Assembly (NCBI GenBank): GCA_021234155.1
Contig: JAJEKV010000040.1
Span: 8,787,541-8,851,540 of the forward strand
DNA: 64,000 nucleotides
Direction: 5' to 3'
Origin: Isoetes taiwanensis
Lineage: Eukaryota; Streptophyta; Lycopodiopsida; Isoetales; Isoetaceae
The notes beneath the pieces are model-generated. The model saw only the letters and a list, made by a program, of their open reading frames with translations, was not told the origin of the DNA and made no database searches. Position numbers and translations under genes: made by a program. This document shows, piece by piece, positions 1 to 10,197 of the stretch. Each line of letters starts with the position of its first letter. The stretch's first letter is position 1.

Positions 1-3000
1 ATTGGCGTTGATGCCCTTGATCCTTACGACGGATTCTACATGTCCTCTCAACTGGTATACTTCTTGGATCCTGCCAAGAGAGAGGTTGTTAAAAAGAAGA
101 ACAGTGTGCGTTACAGAAATGCCACAAACGTATTTACCTCATCGCTTCTGCTCGTCGCTTCGCCTGCGCAACCATAGAATTATCCACGTCTTTGTGATAG
201 GGTCCCTGAAAATTTGGGGCCTTCAAACCATGCAACGACCGTTGAGCTTGAGCCCACTCCACCCTTTTTTGTTCCCTACCGAAATCTTTTCCGTGAGTGA
301 AAGCAGTCTGTACACATGGAAGATGGAAAGTAAGTAGAGAGAAATAAGTTTTAGCTAACATAACGATTCTTAGCTATAAGACCTTCTGTTCAATCAGCAA
401 GTCCCACGCATGCCCACTTAAAACATATCGGATTGCAAACTTGATGATATCAAGGGCTAAGTAGCAGATCAAATTATATAGCCATATAACACCAGCCCAT
501 CTCCAACCTATTCCCTCCACAAATGCAAAGCCCCAGTTTGCATATACAGCAATTACAGTTGCAATCTGCCGAAGTACAAGCTGCCTTAGGAAAATATTTC
601 AAGCCATCTTAAGACGAGTCGACTCACCAGTTGAGCGCATAGAAATGCAATGGCCAAAAGCATGCCAGGCCTTTCTACAAAGGACCAACTTCTTGAACGG
701 GTTACAAAAATCAAAGCTTGACTAATTACGCTAACTTGTAAATAGACTGCAGAGTGTTGTTTATGTTTGTCGTCTTGAATGTCTTGAACACCAAACTTGT
801 CCTGGTTTATAATCAAATTAACTTATTACTTTTCAATCAAGGAAAAGAAAAATGGTAGATCTCACCGTAAAGAACGATGTGTTGTCAACCAACCAGAAGA
901 ATATGACCGTCATGAGTGCAAGGTAGCTTCCAATCACGACACCAGTAGAAAATATTTCCGTCAGCTTCCAGCTATCAGGCATGGGCGAAGGTTTTACTCT
1001 ATCCTTGGAGATGGTCATAATCGTACCTAAGGAACAAAAAGAAAATAGATGGAGAACGGTCAAGAAATTAAGTTTGTGTTCTAATCCAGCTTACCATCAT
1101 TTAAAATGGCAATAATTAAGACCATGAATGGTGGAAAATCGAACTTCCATATCAGTGCGAGCAATGTAAAGCTCAGCTGTCAAGGAAAAGACAAGAATTA
1201 AAGGATTTAAAAGGTAAAATTATAATCATTGGATTATTGACTAAACGAAAATGCCTGTGGAACTTACCACAATTCTTACGGTGATAGAGACAGCATATAT
1301 CTGAAAGAGATCTGCAGCTTAATACCTATTTGATAACGTAAATAAAGATAAAGTCAGTACTACCATCTTACAGTGTAGTTCTTCATCCTTTGAAAGATTG
1401 CTCTGCTGGTCAAAACTGCACTTATAATGACACTAAGTCCAGGCTCGGTCAACACAATATCAGATGCACTTCTGGCAGCATCTGTGGCATCATCCACTGC
1501 GATCCCAATATCTGCCCTTTTAAGAGCAGGAGCATCATTGACCCCATCACCAGTCATGCCACAAATATGTTTCTTTTCCTGAAGTCGTCGTACTATGTCA
1601 TATTTATGTTCTGAAGATTACCAGAATGCAGTTAATTGACAGGTATTAATTTGACATGGACTACTTTTTATTCTAATGTAGAGGATCACCTGGGAAGACT
1701 CCAGCGAAACCATCTGCTTTCTCAATGAGTTCGTCAATCGGAAGGCCTTCATAGGTCTCATTGCCAAAAATTGATGCAGAAGGGTACATGTTTGAGCCCA
1801 TGCCAAGGCGCCTGCCGGTTTCTTTTGCAATGGCAAGTTGGTCGCCTAAACATGATCGTATTAAGGGCAAAACTCAAAACATGCAAGAAGAGAGAAGAAA
1901 ATGGAAGGTACTAGACTGACCAGTTATCATCTTTACGTTCACACCAAGGTCAAGGGCACGTTGGATTGTCTGAGCGCTGTCATGACGAGGAGGATCGAAA
2001 AGCGGCATGAGGGCAATAAAGTGCCATGGCCCTCCAACAGATTCTTTTGTTCCTTCAGGAACATCCTGGTAGAGAAATGACAGCAATATGTGATTTGACC
2101 CATACAGCTTATGATAAAGTAGGTCACATATCGATGGAAACAGATTTTCTAACTTGTTAATGCATGGAGTGAAGAAAGGTAAGTTAATCTTAAGATGCCA
2201 AGGACAAGTTGTAATGCAGCAAGATTTTACATATAGTCACTTTCAAGAAGCCCATCATTCAGTATATGGACAATGAACTCAAACTCTGGCATGGAGCATG
2301 AAAAGATCTAAATACAATTTACCTACATTTCACATCAAGGGATGTGTCCTCCATGTGGCTTCAAGGTGGAACCATGCTTTAAACTTGACAGCCATTTATC
2401 AAATAAGCTCACCTGAATAGCAACAGCAAGAGATCTCAGCCCACGTTCTGCAAACTTATAAATTGTTTCATGCACTTTATGGGCAATCTCGTTTTTATTG
2501 TGAGCAAGCTCCAATATCTGCATCAAGCATAGTAAAATAAGAAAAACAAATTAAGCACCTTTTTATGAACTTACCTACCTGTTCTGGTGCACCTTTACTG
2601 ACACGCTGCAATTTTCCATTATCATCAAGGAAAGTAAGTGCAGTTCGCTTGTCTGTTGGATTAAAAGGAAGGAAATGAACTTCTTGAATGCCTTCGCGTG
2701 CCTTCAGTTCTCCAAAAGAAAACAACAATATTATGAAGAAGAACCACAACCAGAGACATAATTCTGTAATGAGACAGTTTCACCTCTTTGGAGTCTGCAA
2801 GCATCCCTACTACTGCAGCATCAATTGCATCCTGGTTCTCTATTCTAGATGCTCTTGCAGCGAGCAAAACTACCATGTCTTTATCAATCTTTTTGTCGAA
2901 TACCTTGATAGAAAAACGTGTCAATTAAACTCAAACTTTCTAGTTGGATTAAAGAAAATAGGATGGATTGTCTACCTCAATAAGATTCTTATCGACTGTA

Positions 3001-4840
3001 AGCTTATTCAACGTCAGAGTGCCAGTTTTGTCACAGCAGAGAACATCCATCCCAGCCAATTCCTCGATAGCTGTCATTCTTTTTGTAATTGCTCCCTAGA
3101 AAAACAACATCCAGGAATGCTTGAGTATTCTTGCTATCCAAAAGATGCTTTAAGATGTTTAAATATTGACCTGTTGTGCCAGCCTATGTGAACCTATTGC
3201 CATCGTCACAGACAGAACAGTTGGCATAGCAATAGGAATTCCTCCAATCAGTAAAACAAGTAAATTATCAATTCCTGAGCGATATGAACGGTGTTGAATA
3301 GGGAACATGACGATGATCTCCACTGCCATGCCAATGAATATTGTGCATATGCAGAAAATTCCTATAGCGGTGAGCACCTATCAAATGTCCAACACAATGG
3401 AACTCAATTCAACTATGCTGAAAGAAGAGTTTGCGTAAAACATTTTTGTCATCATGAAGACACATATCAGACCTTTTGGAAATGCCCCACGTGCTTGGTT
3501 GTTTCAACAAGATGGGCAGCCTTGCCAAAGAAGGTATGGACTCCCGTTCCAATGACCACTGCTTCCATTTCACCTTGTTTGCATGTAGAACCAGAATATA
3601 CTTCATCTTCCGGCCGCCTAGTCACAGGCAAAGACTCTCCTGTAAGAGCAGACTGCCATTTCACACTTTATGTAAGCCACCTTCTGCCAAACATGTCCTC
3701 CTAAGGCCATTGGTAGGAATTAACCTGATCTATTTTTAGAGGGTCCCCATCAAGAAGACGCACATCAGCAGGAACAATATCCCCAAGTTTTATACTGATG
3801 ATGTCCCCGGGCACTACATTCTTAGCTTCTATCTCACTCCAATGCTCATCACGAAGTACCTAAAAGATTAGCAGTGCTAGTTTCATAAAGCATTATTAAC
3901 TGCAAGCATATTCAGTTCAGTTGAAGCCTACTTTGGCCTTCAGCGCCAGGCGAGCCATCAGGGCAGCTGCAGCATTTCCTGCATTGTTCTCCTCCAAGTA
4001 ACTTATGGTTGAATTGATCATTAACAAAGTAACGATTCCGAGACAGTCCTGCCAATCTGGAGGGCGATGCTGGAAAGCAAATAAGCTATGAAACATCACA
4101 ACAAGCGATAGAAAACAACGAAAAGCGTTATGTCTAGTCTTTCTTACATCTCCATTGGCAGCTCCTATTGCCGTAAACGCAGCAAATTCCATAACCCAAG
4201 AAAGAGGGTTCCACATGAATCCAATAAACATCAGGAACTTACTCTCCTGTAAACACAAAAGATATACACTTAATCAATGGGATGGGATATTAACTCCGTC
4301 ACTCACTATTGGGATTGTGCTTCAGACATCTAAGGAAGAACATTTTTCTAAACCCTGTAATCCGCGATTGTGCAAAAGTGTTTTTAACCAGTCCACGTTA
4401 AGGAAAAAGGATAAGAATTAAGTAGAGACGGAAGAACTTGCTTTCTTTTCCTCAAGCTTATTAGGGCCAAAACGCCTAAGACGCTCTTCGGCCTCCTCGC
4501 TTGTTAGCCCCTTTCTTGAGCACGCCAAGCAATCAAACACCTCCTTCACCGGGATATTTTCCTGCGAATGCACAAAAACAATTCATGAAAGTCTACTTAG
4601 AATAAGAAAGGGCTTTGCACGGTTTCATGATAAAAATCTGGAAAGAATGACACAAATGGCTAAGAAGAACATTACCAGATCTAAGGCTTCTTGATTTACA
4701 GCTTCAAGAACGGCTTCTTTTGGAAGAGCGGCAGCAGAAGCTGTAGTCGTCTTAGAATCCTGTGCATCTCCATAGCTAGCAACTGAGTTGATATTAAGCC
4801 GCTTGGTTGACGCCGATTTTGGATTCCGTTCTTTTGCCAT
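1..4840 (-). CDS. Plasma-membrane H+-ATPase (P3A-type P-ATPase), multi-exon, 3' end beyond window
   Basis: ATP-driven proton export pump of the plasma membrane. I place 21 exons from GT/AG borders and family conservation: 4840-4676, 4561-4442, 4246-4148, 4069-3932, 3859-3725, 3652-3473, 3377-3171, 3095-2976, 2903-2784, 2701-2579, 2517-2413, 2065-1921, 1845-1690, 1610-1372, 1300-1268, 1176-1095, 1026-866, 801-628, 565-383, 307-138, 70-<1. Together they give 975 codons in one frame. Visible motifs: TGES (about residue 223), the phosphorylated Asp in DKTGTLT (about 370), TGDGVNDAP (about 624), the ILND proton-site Asp of M4-M6 (about 722), and the autoinhibitory tail up to HVESVV. The last few residues, with the penultimate Thr, lie outside the window. 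Odd points: the N-terminus is about 40 residues longer than in angiosperm pumps and Ser/Thr/Lys-rich; the usual CSDKTG reads CCDKTG; intron 2 has a GC donor (4441-4440). No frame breaks seen, so probably functional. Confidence 0.95.
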
Positions 4841-6033
4841 AGCTGAAATGCAGCTTGCAAAGTGGTAAACCGGCCGGATTACTGATTCTAGAATCGAGAT
4901 TGAAGTTTATTTAGAGCTCAAAAGATGAAAAAGAGCTTAAGAATCAAGCTATGATTAGATCTGCGGCAGAAGATAGGAAAGATTTGAGAATGGAGGCGTG
5001 CAAGAAGAAAAAGAAGCAAGTTCGTCGCCGGATTGAGCAGGAACACCACCTTGTAGATCACGAGAAGCGGCCTGCATGTTTGGAGGAAAGCACAACCCAC
5101 GCGATGAATTTGCGCCGTCGATTTTACTCATCTGTGTGGCCATGTATGACCATGAAGAAACTTTTGTTCTTTCACGCCCCCGCGCTTTTTCGGCCACGTG
5201 GAAAATTCGGTACGAGTTGGACAAAGTTTCGGTGGATATTGGACGTGGGATTATTTTCGAAATGATAAGCCTACTATCCGGGCGCCTTATTTTTTAAACC
5301 ACTGATATATCTTTGTCATGTTAAAGCCATGGTCATGTTTACACAACAGGTATTAATGTTTGCCTGATCAAGACTAGTATGTTCATTACATATGATTTTG
5401 GAAAGTTTTGCGTTGTATTCATATAACAATACGTATGATGCTGACGCTGGTGCCTGGGGCGTGAAATATGAACTGTATTCAGTTTCCTTGTGCAAGGTTT
5501 TTTGTGCAGGATAGATGGTCGCGTGCGCCTTGGCAGATGGTAGACAGAGCTGGGGATGCTATCCTTGGTTGTGCAGGTGGCTGGGATCCGATCTTCCATT
5601 CCAATTTACGCTTTGGTGCTTGCTCCTGAGATCCGACGTACAGGTAAGCGCTTCCCCCCTGAAGAGAGATGCCCGAAAGGGCAAAGCCCCTGCTGCGACC
5701 CCCGCATGCCCTTTGTTGGGCCCAAATCACGGTTTTCTTTCGAATATGCTTTCTTTGGAGCTGCAGCTGTGACAAAGATTTCCATCTCTTAAAGTACTGG
5801 ATTTCCCAGACATGAGGTCGGAGCTGCTGCACGTGCTTTATCATTTGAATGCTTTCTTTTACTCTATGCACGTTTTTGTAGGTCGCTTGCTTACAGGCTA
5901 GAGTAGTTTGTTCTTTTGTTTCGCTGTTGAAGTTTGATTTTTTACTTTGGAGATGATGTCTATTTATAAGACTGTTTCTCATGCCTCAATAAGAAGATAA
6001 CATTGTGAAGGAAATTGCTTGACATGTAATGTA
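4841..6033. other. Upstream region of the H+-ATPase; one exon-like block on + strand
   Basis: This stretch holds the presumed promoter and 5' UTR of the minus-strand pump gene (4841-about 5300). I see no convincing TATA box. On the plus strand, about 5511-5643 looks exon-like: it is preceded by a pyrimidine-rich AG acceptor (TTTTTTGTGCAG) and followed by ACAG/GTAAGC. The enclosed reading is short and I do not recognise it. Other ORFs here overlap each other on both strands and show no family signature. Confidence 0.3.
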
Positions 6034-6043
6034 GTATTCCGAA
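6034..6043 (+). repeat. Candidate 10-bp target-site duplication, left copy
   Basis: GTATTCCGAA occurs here and again at 10188-10197, directly flanking the Mutator-like element. The bases on the far side of each copy differ, as expected for a target duplication. Ten bases is within the 8-11 bp range usual for Mutator-like elements. Confidence 0.6.
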
Positions 6044-6056
6044 CGGTGCTTCGATC

Positions 6057-6070
6057 GGCTCCCGAAATTG
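6057..6070 (+). repeat. Core of left terminal inverted repeat
   Basis: GGCTCCCGAAATTG is exactly complementary to 10162-10175. Similarity continues weakly outward (GCTTCGATC against ACTTTATT) and inward into the palindrome array. Confidence 0.65.
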
Positions 6071-6086
6071 AGTTTGGGAGCCAGCC

Positions 6087-6208
6087 GGGTTCGCCCAAGC
6101 GAACCCAGGAAATTCGCTTAAGCGAACCCAGGGATTCGCCCAGGCGAACCCAATCTGTTGACGTGGCGGTGAGGTGGCGCTACCCACCGGGTTCGCCCAA
6201 GCGAACCC
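6087..6208. repeat. Left subterminal array of 20-bp palindromes
   Basis: Four palindromes or near-palindromes occur: 6087-6106 and 6189-6208 (both GGGTTCGCCCAAGCGAACCC), about 6111-6129 (centred on CTTAAG) and about 6132-6151. Each centre is a self-complementary hexamer-like core, and the arms are TTCG/CGAA with GGG/CCC ends. The spacing is irregular. Repeated subterminal motifs in DNA transposons usually bind the transposase, and I infer that role here. Confidence 0.8.
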
Positions 6209-6803
6209 GAACCAGGGTTAAGCCGGAGGCGGGTCGGATCGGCAGGTGCAGGGTGGCAGGCGTGCCCAGAACCTCTGCTGGGTCAAGAGCATCAGCATTT
6301 TGCATGGTGGCCTGCACTGATTGGTGTTCGGCCATGAGCAACGCATCCCACTGTTGTAGCAACGGGATTAGCACATGGACGTCGTTCGCGGGAGCGGGCG
6401 GTCTTGGAGGCAAGGGCGGAATGAATTGTCGGTTCGGAAATAGCTCATTGAACAACGCGGGGTGGCTGCTGCTAAGGAAGTAGTCTCCCGCTATGAGATG
6501 TTTGCACACAGCATGGAGGCATGGACAATCACAATATCGCATTCTCATGTGCTGAGTGTATCTCAAACCCTCTGTTGACTGACTTGCCATAGATAGCCTG
6601 ACGTCGGTAGCATCTTCGAGGCGAATGGCGTTGGGGTTATCGTGCAAGGACTGGATAATCGAGTGAGCACCCGCATGTCTCTTCGGATATGAACGTGTGC
6701 TATAACGTCCAAACTCGGCTAGACAGAAAAACATCGGTGAGGGTCGGCGATAGGACAGAAGCACAGAAAATACGAAAGAGTAGGACCCAAACAGACTTAC
6801 CAA
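6180..6803 (-). pseudogene. Transposase exon with SWIM zinc finger (Mutator-like)
   Basis: The reading contains YCDCPCLHAVCKHLIAG, which fits the SWIM pattern C-x-C-x(n)-C-x-H. This finger sits C-terminal to the catalytic domain in Mutator-like and related transposases, and is thought to bind DNA or partner proteins. A proline-rich stretch follows (PPLPPRPPAP). The frame then runs into the subterminal palindromes (up to 6180), so the true stop may depend on splicing. The upstream part before about 6740 is probably intron. It belongs with 6820-7245 and 7550-8611. Confidence 0.6.
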
Positions 6804-6819
6804 GACTCCATCTTTCTTC

Positions 6820-7245
6820 GCACCGAGTGAAGATTGTGCCTCCAGCAGGCAAGGTCCCGTCCGGAAAGCCTATGAGATGGGACACTAGCGTGTACATCCT
6901 TATATTGACCTTGCACTACAGGGTTTGGGTCTTCAGAACTTTCCAGTGCGCTTCCACGTAGTTTGTCGTATCCACATCTGCATGGTTGAACATCCGTTTA
7001 TGTCGTTGCCATTTACCATCCCACGTTGCCCCATTCAGCCAATTGTGATTCAAGTACCTACATCGCCCAGGGTCAGGATGTTTGCCCCTGCGTCTACATG
7101 TATGAGCTAAACGTCGTTGTGCACTCACCCTTGTATGATGTGGTTTTCTCCGTAGAGAAGCGGAAATTGTGCCAACTGCTTGGGGGTTCGGTTCCGTTGG
7201 TGGTACGCTTGGGGGTGAAAAATCACCTTTCCGGAGGCTTTCCAA
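6820..7245 (-). pseudogene. Transposase middle region (Mutator-like), interrupted by a stop
   Basis: Reading in the minus direction I see YLNHNWLNGATWDGKW, then a block with DTTNYVEAHWKVLKT. This matches the Mutator transposase pattern in which Trp-spaced residues are followed by NT-N-E-H--LK. A TAG follows closely; beyond it the same frame continues to a good donor (CTTG/GTAAGTC, near 6817-6811). The interruption suggests decay. I cannot place the DDE residues with confidence. Confidence 0.55.
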
Positions 7246-7549
7246 TCGTCAATCCCGCTCTCGAGGCTTTCCCAGTCCGTACCCAAACTGCCGCCTACGA
7301 GGTGTAATGTGGTGAGATAGAATGACAAAATATTTTCGATTGTGATCTTATTGAAACAAAAGTATGGACAACATCATTGAACAAAAATATGGACAGCATC
7401 ACAGTATGTAGTCTACGACAACGTCACTGCTCCATGGGATCTTAATTTTTTAGGGATCTTACCGAGTATTCTCTGCCGGTATGCCAGTTGCCACACATCC
7501 TCCTGCGACATCGTGAATCGGTATATGACTCGCTCAACTGGGCTTACAG

Positions 7550-8611
7550 TCATACGTATTTGCGGTCCCCGTGCTCTTGCGATGTCATTCCAATACTTCT
7601 AAGCTCTTGTGCGGCAGCCGCAAGCAGTTCAGGATGCACAGGCATGGACCAATCCTCTGCATTTGTGAAAGGGTCATGGCCAGTGTGTTCTGTGCGCACG
7701 TATATTCGTGCACCGCTCGATGCAGCACCATTTCCATCTACTTTCACTGTCCGCAAGCGAAACAAGCATCCTCTGCGGTGCGACCGTCTGATTTGCCTAT
7801 CCCCCCGGGTGCCCCTCCTTCGTGGTTGTCTCCATCGGTGGCAGGCATAGTCATCCACAACCTCACCCGTTGCAGCCCGCACGCGGTGATGCCCATGGAC
7901 CAAACGGACACGATGAGTAGTTTGTAGCTCAATCACCCTTTGCTCTAGGCTGTCCATGGTGGTCTCTTCACAGTAGTTGAAGTCAATGTCCTTCATGGTG
8001 CGGCCACCTCTGCACGTGCACACTTCCATGCACGCCATTACGTATTCTTGCGGGATGCCATGCCGCCGTAGGCCGACTTCCCAATCCTCTGAAATCTTTT
8101 GAAAAGTGGCAGTGGGGGAGCGATGGGTGCTTCCACTCAGGTGACCCCTAGCAACTAGCTGCCTCCAGAACTCCACGTAAGGGACTAACTTGTGAGGCCC
8201 GGTTACGCGCCGGTACAACCAACCGCTGGATTCACTGGACTCATCGTCAACTGCAAGCTCCTGACAATATGTAGCCCATCGGTGCATCAGCCGAACATGG
8301 TTCTCGACGGGTGCCCTCCCGCTTCTCTGCGGGACCGGGGGTAGGCGGGGATCGGCAGCACTTATTTCGGACGGATGGGGAACATAGTGTTGTTCAGAGG
8401 CAACAACCTCATCAACGCATACACACACTCGTTGAATGCGTAACCACCAACTTTGAGGTGCACCACGAAGCCATTGTCTTGGGTCCTGTAGAGGCCGCCA
8501 ATTAAATGAACAAGTTCTTGGGGATCTTGGGTGGGAGTAACTTGTGAAGTGGATAGGCGGGCGGGTTCCACCCATCGTCCCCAGTATCATCCCCTGGTTC
8601 CTCCTCGACAT
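7550..8611 (-). CDS. N-terminal part of the element's transposase or an accessory protein, 353 codons
   Basis: A long open frame lies inside the Mutator-like element in the same orientation as the transposase exons. Near the C-terminal third it carries an HTGHDP motif followed by an acidic, helical stretch (EDWSMPVHPELLAAAAQEL). A His-Gly-His motif of this kind precedes the catalytic part in some SWIM-type transposase proteins; that parallel is from memory and should be treated as inference. The last part (after about 7590) may read into an intron. The ATG at 8611 is simply the first in frame. No known enzyme domain is recognised in the N-terminal 200 residues. Confidence 0.5.
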   Translation of the reverse strand: MSRRNQGMILGTMGGTRPPIHFTSYSHPRSPRTCSFNWRPLQDPRQWLRGAPQSWWLRIQRVCVCVDEVVASEQHYVPHPSEISAADPRLPPVPQRSGRAPVENHVRLMHRWATYCQELAVDDESSESSGWLYRRVTGPHKLVPYVEFWRQLVARGHLSGSTHRSPTATFQKISEDWEVGLRRHGIPQEYVMACMEVCTCRGGRTMKDIDFNYCEETTMDSLEQRVIELQTTHRVRLVHGHHRVRAATGEVVDDYACHRWRQPRRRGTRGDRQIRRSHRRGCLFRLRTVKVDGNGAASSGARIYVRTEHTGHDPFTNAEDWSMPVHPELLAAAAQELRSIGMTSQEHGDRKYV

Positions 8612-8754
8612 TGTGTCATCCTCGGTGTCATGAAGGTCATAATCACTATCATTTTCTTAAATCTCGACTCATCGAAGTCGGATTGTCTACCTCTGCCATT
8701 CTCGGACACTCTACTAGGAAGACAAACGAGTGTCTATCACAGCACGAACCTGCT

Positions 8755-9010
8755 ACTGCCTATGGCAAAAATAGCCTCTGGTAAAAAATTGCCTATGGTA
8801 AAAAAAAATTAGCCTACGGTAAAAAAAATAGCCTATGGTTAAAAATAGCGTATGGTATTTGCCTATGGTAAAAAAAAATTCCCATGGTAAAAAATGCCTA
8901 TGGCAAAAAAAGTAGCCTACGGTCAAAAAAATAGCCCATGGTAAAAAAATAGCATGTGCTAAAAATATCCTATTCTAAATGTCTATTGTAAAAATAGCCT
9001 ATGATAAATG
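8755..9010. repeat. Degenerate tandem repeat, unit about AGCCTATGGTAAAAAA
   Basis: About fifteen diverged copies of a 13-17 bp unit run head to tail (GCCTATGG or GCCTACGG plus an A-run of variable length). The tract lies between the long ORF and the right end of the Mutator-like element. It has no coding content and may act as spacer. Confidence 0.8.
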
Positions 9011-9836
9011 CAAAAAAAAAGGCCTATGCTCAATATTGAGAATGCAAAAGGAGATGAGAGAGATATGGAGTGCACCTGCTTTAGCACCAGCGCCTGCTAT
9101 AGCACCTGCACTCGATCGAAGCACCTGCGCCCTCCCAAACGATAAACGTCTTGGTGCGCATAAATAGCCCTTAGGCTCGCATAAGGATTCGCCCAGGCGA
9201 ATCGTTCTTTCAATCGAACCCTTCTTTCAATCTTATTCATTGTGCATGCGTGATAGCAAAATGTGGGCTCCTATCTTTGTCCCTCACCAACAATATTTAT
9301 TTAAGTAGTTGTTCACCAACCATTATGCTGGTAGTTGAACGTACAATGATTCGAGGTATTAGCTTCTGCTAGACCCTCATCTAAAAGTGTTTAAATTTTC
9401 AAAATAAAGTCTATCAAGGTCCATGACCGTTCCACATATTCATATCTTCTATATTAAGTAGCAAGGTCCATGTAGACTTTAAAGTTTGGATAAAACATAT
9501 TGGTAGTGTAGCCAGGTTAGTTAATGCTTTCAAAGGTAATCTAGAATCTGCCCAAGAAGTGAATGAGAAAGATACATGAAGTGTTACTCTAGTGGTGAAA
9601 AACCATTGGTAAGTCATATCCACTAGGGTAGCAGAAGTAAGCACATAGTAAGGTTGCTAGTGTTCCCAATTTGTGGTAGCTAGTAGTAATGGACATGAGC
9701 CATTTATGGGTTGAAACCCCTTTTACCAAGGATATCAAGACCAACTACTATGTTTATTTAAATTTTGAGTAGCCAACAGGGGACTGTAGGGCAAGTCAGA
9801 GGACCTGCCACCTGCCGCGGACCTGCCACCTGCCGT

Positions 9837-10146
9837 GGGTTCGCTTAAGCGAACCCGGCATCGTTCAGCGCGACTGCGGTTTTAATGGCGCGACTGCCAC
9901 CCTGACGCCTGACCCCGCCCCGCCGATTTGACCTGGGGTTCGCCCAGGCGAATCCGCCTGTACCTAGGCACCCCGTACCTATTCCGACCTTCCCGCCGAC
10001 GCCTGTACCGCTTAACCCGGGTTTGGGTTCGCCCAGGCGAACCCGGCAGCAACGCCACGTCCGCCGCCACGTCCCCTGCGGGTTCGCGTGGGCAAATCCG
10101 CCGGGTTCGCCTGGGCGAATCTTCGGGGTTCGCCTGGGCGAACCCG
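9837..10146. repeat. Right subterminal array of 20-bp palindromes
   Basis: At least six units occur: 9837-9856 (CTTAAG centre), 9936-9955, 10025-10044, and three variants packed in 10079-10146. Another lone copy lies at 9184-9203. They mirror the left array, although the sequence between units differs. The palindromes read the same on both strands, so the array has no orientation of its own. Confidence 0.8.
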
Positions 10147-10197
10147 CTTGGCGGTTTGACCCAATTTCGGGAGCCAATAAAGTGGGCGTATTCCGAA

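Larger units (their letters stand above)
6044..10187 (-). mobile_element. Mutator-like DNA transposon with palindrome-rich ends (about 4.1 kb)
   Basis: The element is bounded by a 10-bp direct repeat (6034-6043 and 10188-10197). It has imperfect terminal inverted repeats, best conserved in GGCTCCCGAAATTG at 6057-6070 and its complement at 10162-10175. Inside each end is a cluster of 20-bp palindromes of the type GGGTTCGCCCAGGCGAACCC. The minus-strand interior encodes a transposase-like reading: a long first exon (8611-7550), a region with W...W spacing and a TTN-VEA-W-VLK block (7245-6820), and a SWIM zinc finger (6803-6180). A low-complexity tandem tract lies at 8755-9010. At least one TAG interrupts the reading (in the 6880-6925 region), so this copy is probably no longer autonomous. 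Assignment to the Mutator superfamily rests on the SWIM finger, the VEA-W-VLK block and TSD length; a related lineage is possible. Confidence 0.65.

Noticed and set aside
5479-5982. 167-codon minus-strand ORF
   Set aside because: Overlapped by ORFs in other frames, no domain, biased low-complexity composition; not supported.
6087-10146. CRISPR array or tRNA T-loops from the repeated GGTTCGCC/GGCGAACC units
   Set aside because: The units are irregularly spaced palindromes without uniform spacers in a plant nuclear context, and no cloverleaf forms around them.
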